This document shows, one piece after another, positions 61,942-64,000 of a stretch of 64,000 bases of DNA. The position numbers were made by a program, and so were the translations under genes. Location: contig JAFGFU010000001.1 of assembly GCA_016930915.1 (NCBI GenBank), forward strand, positions 62,001 through 126,000, in the 5' to 3' direction. This DNA comes from Campylobacterales bacterium (GTDB lineage: Bacteria; Campylobacterota; Campylobacteria; Campylobacterales; Sulfurospirillaceae). Position 1 is the first letter of the stretch. The number at the start of each line of letters is the position of its first letter. Under the pieces are notes generated by a model. That model searched no databases. It was not told where the DNA came from and saw only the letters and a program-made list of their open reading frames with translations.

Positions 61942-63099
61942 ATGTTAAGAGAGAAGTTTACCCCTATTTGCTTTTTATCGGCTTTAGGAGCGGGGGGACT
62001 CTCTGTCTCCTTTTTTATCTATTTGATGTTTATGGTTCCTCATGTTGGGGTTCCTATGACAACGTTTGAGTTTTTTTATGCAGCTCTTATTAAGGGTGAC
62101 TGGCTCTCTTTTGTGAGTGGAGCTAGTGCTTTTGGTATTTTATTTTTTGCGTTTTATCACTTTAAACTTTTAATTTGGAATATCAAACAGTATACACTTT
62201 ATAAAAAATCTGAAGCATATCAGCGTTTAATTACTTCCAATGCTGAAGTAACACTTATGGCACTTCCTCTAACATTTACGATGACCATTAATGTCTGTTT
62301 TGTTTTGGGCGCACTTTTTGTTCCAAAGCTATGGAATGTTGTAGAGTATCTTTTTCCTTTTGCCTTGATAGGATTTGCTCTTTGTGGATATTTTGCTTTA
62401 AAATTTTTTATTGATTATTTTACTCGTTTAATTGTCAAAGGTGATTTTGACTTTGCAAACAATAATAACCTTTCTCAAATGATCTCTATTTTTGCTTTCG
62501 CAATGGTCGCTGTTGGTTTTGCCGCGCCTGGTGCGATGAGTCACTCTTTGGTCATTAATGCGATTGGTATTTTTTGTGCCATTTTTTTTAGTGCGATTGC
62601 CCTTTTATTGCTTTTGATTAAAATGATTTTTGGTTTTCAAAATATCTTTCAACAAGGTATTTCAAACGAAGCCAGCCCTTCATTATGGATTATGATACCG
62701 ATTTTAACTCTTTTAGGTATTACCTTTATTCGTGTGAGTTTTGGGCTTGATCATCATTTTGATCAGAAAATGGCTAATGCTTCCATGTTTACCTTTACCA
62801 GTTTGGTACTTTCTTTGCAACTCATTTTTGGATTAATTGGTTATCAAGTAATGCGTAATATTGGTTATTTTGAAACTTTTGTTAATTCAAATACTCTCTC
62901 TCCTACAAGTTTTGCACTCATTTGTCCAGGGGTTGCGTTTATGGTGTTTGGTATGTTTTTTATCCATACAGGTTTGGTTGCTAACAATGTCTTAGTTCAA
63001 AATTCATTTTTTTACTTTGTGATGATGCTTCCTTTTATTTATATTCAATTTACAACGGTTTTCTATTTTTTAAAGCTAAAGAATAAATTTTTTTCATAG
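61942..63099 (+). CDS. Polytopic membrane protein of unknown function
   Basis: 385 aa with many hydrophobic segments; MLREKFTPICFLSALGAGGLSVSFFIYLMFMVPH. Confidence 0.6.
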   Translation: MLREKFTPICFLSALGAGGLSVSFFIYLMFMVPHVGVPMTTFEFFYAALIKGDWLSFVSGASAFGILFFAFYHFKLLIWNIKQYTLYKKSEAYQRLITSNAEVTLMALPLTFTMTINVCFVLGALFVPKLWNVVEYLFPFALIGFALCGYFALKFFIDYFTRLIVKGDFDFANNNNLSQMISIFAFAMVAVGFAAPGAMSHSLVINAIGIFCAIFFSAIALLLLLIKMIFGFQNIFQQGISNEASPSLWIMIPILTLLGITFIRVSFGLDHHFDQKMANASMFTFTSLVLSLQLIFGLIGYQVMRNIGYFETFVNSNTLSPTSFALICPGVAFMVFGMFFIHTGLVANNVLVQNSFFYFVMMLPFIYIQFTTVFYFLKLKNKFFS

Positions 63100-63229
63100 A
63101 TAATTATTTTATTCTAAAATAGTTATCTTAATCTTTACTAATTAATAAAGCAATACATAGAATGTGATATTATCTCCCTTAATGTATCTATCCGTCTTAT
63201 TTTGATGGATAAAAAAGGGAGAGTATTGC

Positions 63230-64000
63230 ATGAAAATGTTTGTTTACCTATGCTTGCTTATAAGCCTATCTTTTGCTAATTCTACACTGACGCTTAATGT
63301 TGCACTTGAAAAAGTCAAACAAAAAAATAGAGAAATCGACCTTGCCAAAATGGATGAGTTAATCAGTGGACTCGAAGAAGATGTCTCTCAAGTGAGTTCT
63401 TATGGTGTTCTTGATTTAACGCAAAATGCTATGCGTAGCAATGATGCTCTGAATGTATTTGGTTATAAGCTACAATCTCGTGAAGCAACATTTTCAGATT
63501 TTGGCTTTAGGCAGTTGGATATGAGTAATCCTAATTATGATGCTAAGCCAAGTGATCTGAATTATCCTAAAAGTCGCAACCATTTTTCTACACACGCAAC
63601 CTATACATTACCTCTTTTTACAGGTGGAAAAATAAGCTACCACCAGAAAATAACCAAAGCCCTGCATCATTTAAGTAGCCTTACTCGTGAAGAGGTAACC
63701 CTTCAAAAAATATATGAAGTCAAAAAAACATTTTATGATATTGCTTTAGTGCAAGCATACGTTCGAGATTTACGTACGATTGAAAATAATATGCAAAGGG
63801 TTTATTGTAAAGCTAAGGCTATGCAAGAAGAGGGGTATGCAAAAAAAGTAGACCTTTTAGAGATTGAAACACGTTTAGCAGACGTTAATCGCCATTTTGA
63901 AAGCGCAAAAGCCAATGAGGCGTTGCTTTATCATTATCTCTCTTTTTTGCTTGATGAGCCTGTTACACAGATTGTCGTTCCTGATGAAGAAGGCGTGGTT
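63230..64000 (+). CDS. TolC-family outer membrane efflux protein, truncated at window end
   Basis: MKMFVYLCLLISLSFANSTLTLNVALEKVKQKNREIDLAK...YTLPLFTGGKISYHQK...; open to the window edge, hence absent from the ORF track. Confidence 0.75.
   Translation, partial: MKMFVYLCLLISLSFANSTLTLNVALEKVKQKNREIDLAKMDELISGLEEDVSQVSSYGVLDLTQNAMRSNDALNVFGYKLQSREATFSDFGFRQLDMSNPNYDAKPSDLNYPKSRNHFSTHATYTLPLFTGGKISYHQKITKALHHLSSLTREEVTLQKIYEVKKTFYDIALVQAYVRDLRTIENNMQRVYCKAKAMQEEGYAKKVDLLEIETRLADVNRHFESAKANEALLYHYLSFLLDEPVTQIVVPDEEGVV

Noticed and set aside
1-64000. CRISPR array, prophage, transposon, integron or defence island
   Set aside because: The only regularly spaced short repeats seen are the 11-bp phased triplet at 7630; no transposase, integrase, phage or Cas proteins in the ORF set; gene content is housekeeping and signalling.

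Overview
This window looks like a chromosomal segment from a Campylobacterota (Epsilonproteobacteria) bacterium. Gene content and style suggest a Sulfurospirillum-like organism, but that is inferred from protein character only; no search was run. It is gene-dense and almost entirely housekeeping or signalling: polA, mntP, dnaJ, a Spy-like protein with a two-component system, recR, an acyl-CoA ligase, aroE, trpE, glyA, lysS, fur, pilT, gatC, coaX, hisG, a NIT-domain hybrid kinase cluster, uvrC, nadB, nhaD, guaA, hemD, a probable 6S RNA, purD, lptD, pnp, atpE, tRNA-Leu(GAG), oadG/A/B, pckA, argH, pheS/T, aroA, ispH, rpsA, serA and a truncated TolC-family gene. I see no CRISPR array, rRNA, prophage or transposon. 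The strongest unexplained signal is a dispersed 12-bp perfect palindrome, TTTACATGTAAA. I found 19 exact copies plus at least 11 copies with one mismatch. They lie inside genes (where the site imprints LHVK or FTCK peptides on unrelated proteins), in intergenic gaps, and inside terminator-like hairpins. By a simple composition estimate about 0.02 exact copies would be expected in 64 kb. It resembles a highly iterated palindrome (HIP1-like) of unknown function. Secondary signals are three 11-bp-phased GTTAA repeats upstream of the Spy-like gene, an unlisted LptM-like lipoprotein ORF, a 6S-like RNA upstream of purD, and a phosphorelay cluster with an apparently His-less Hpt-like domain.
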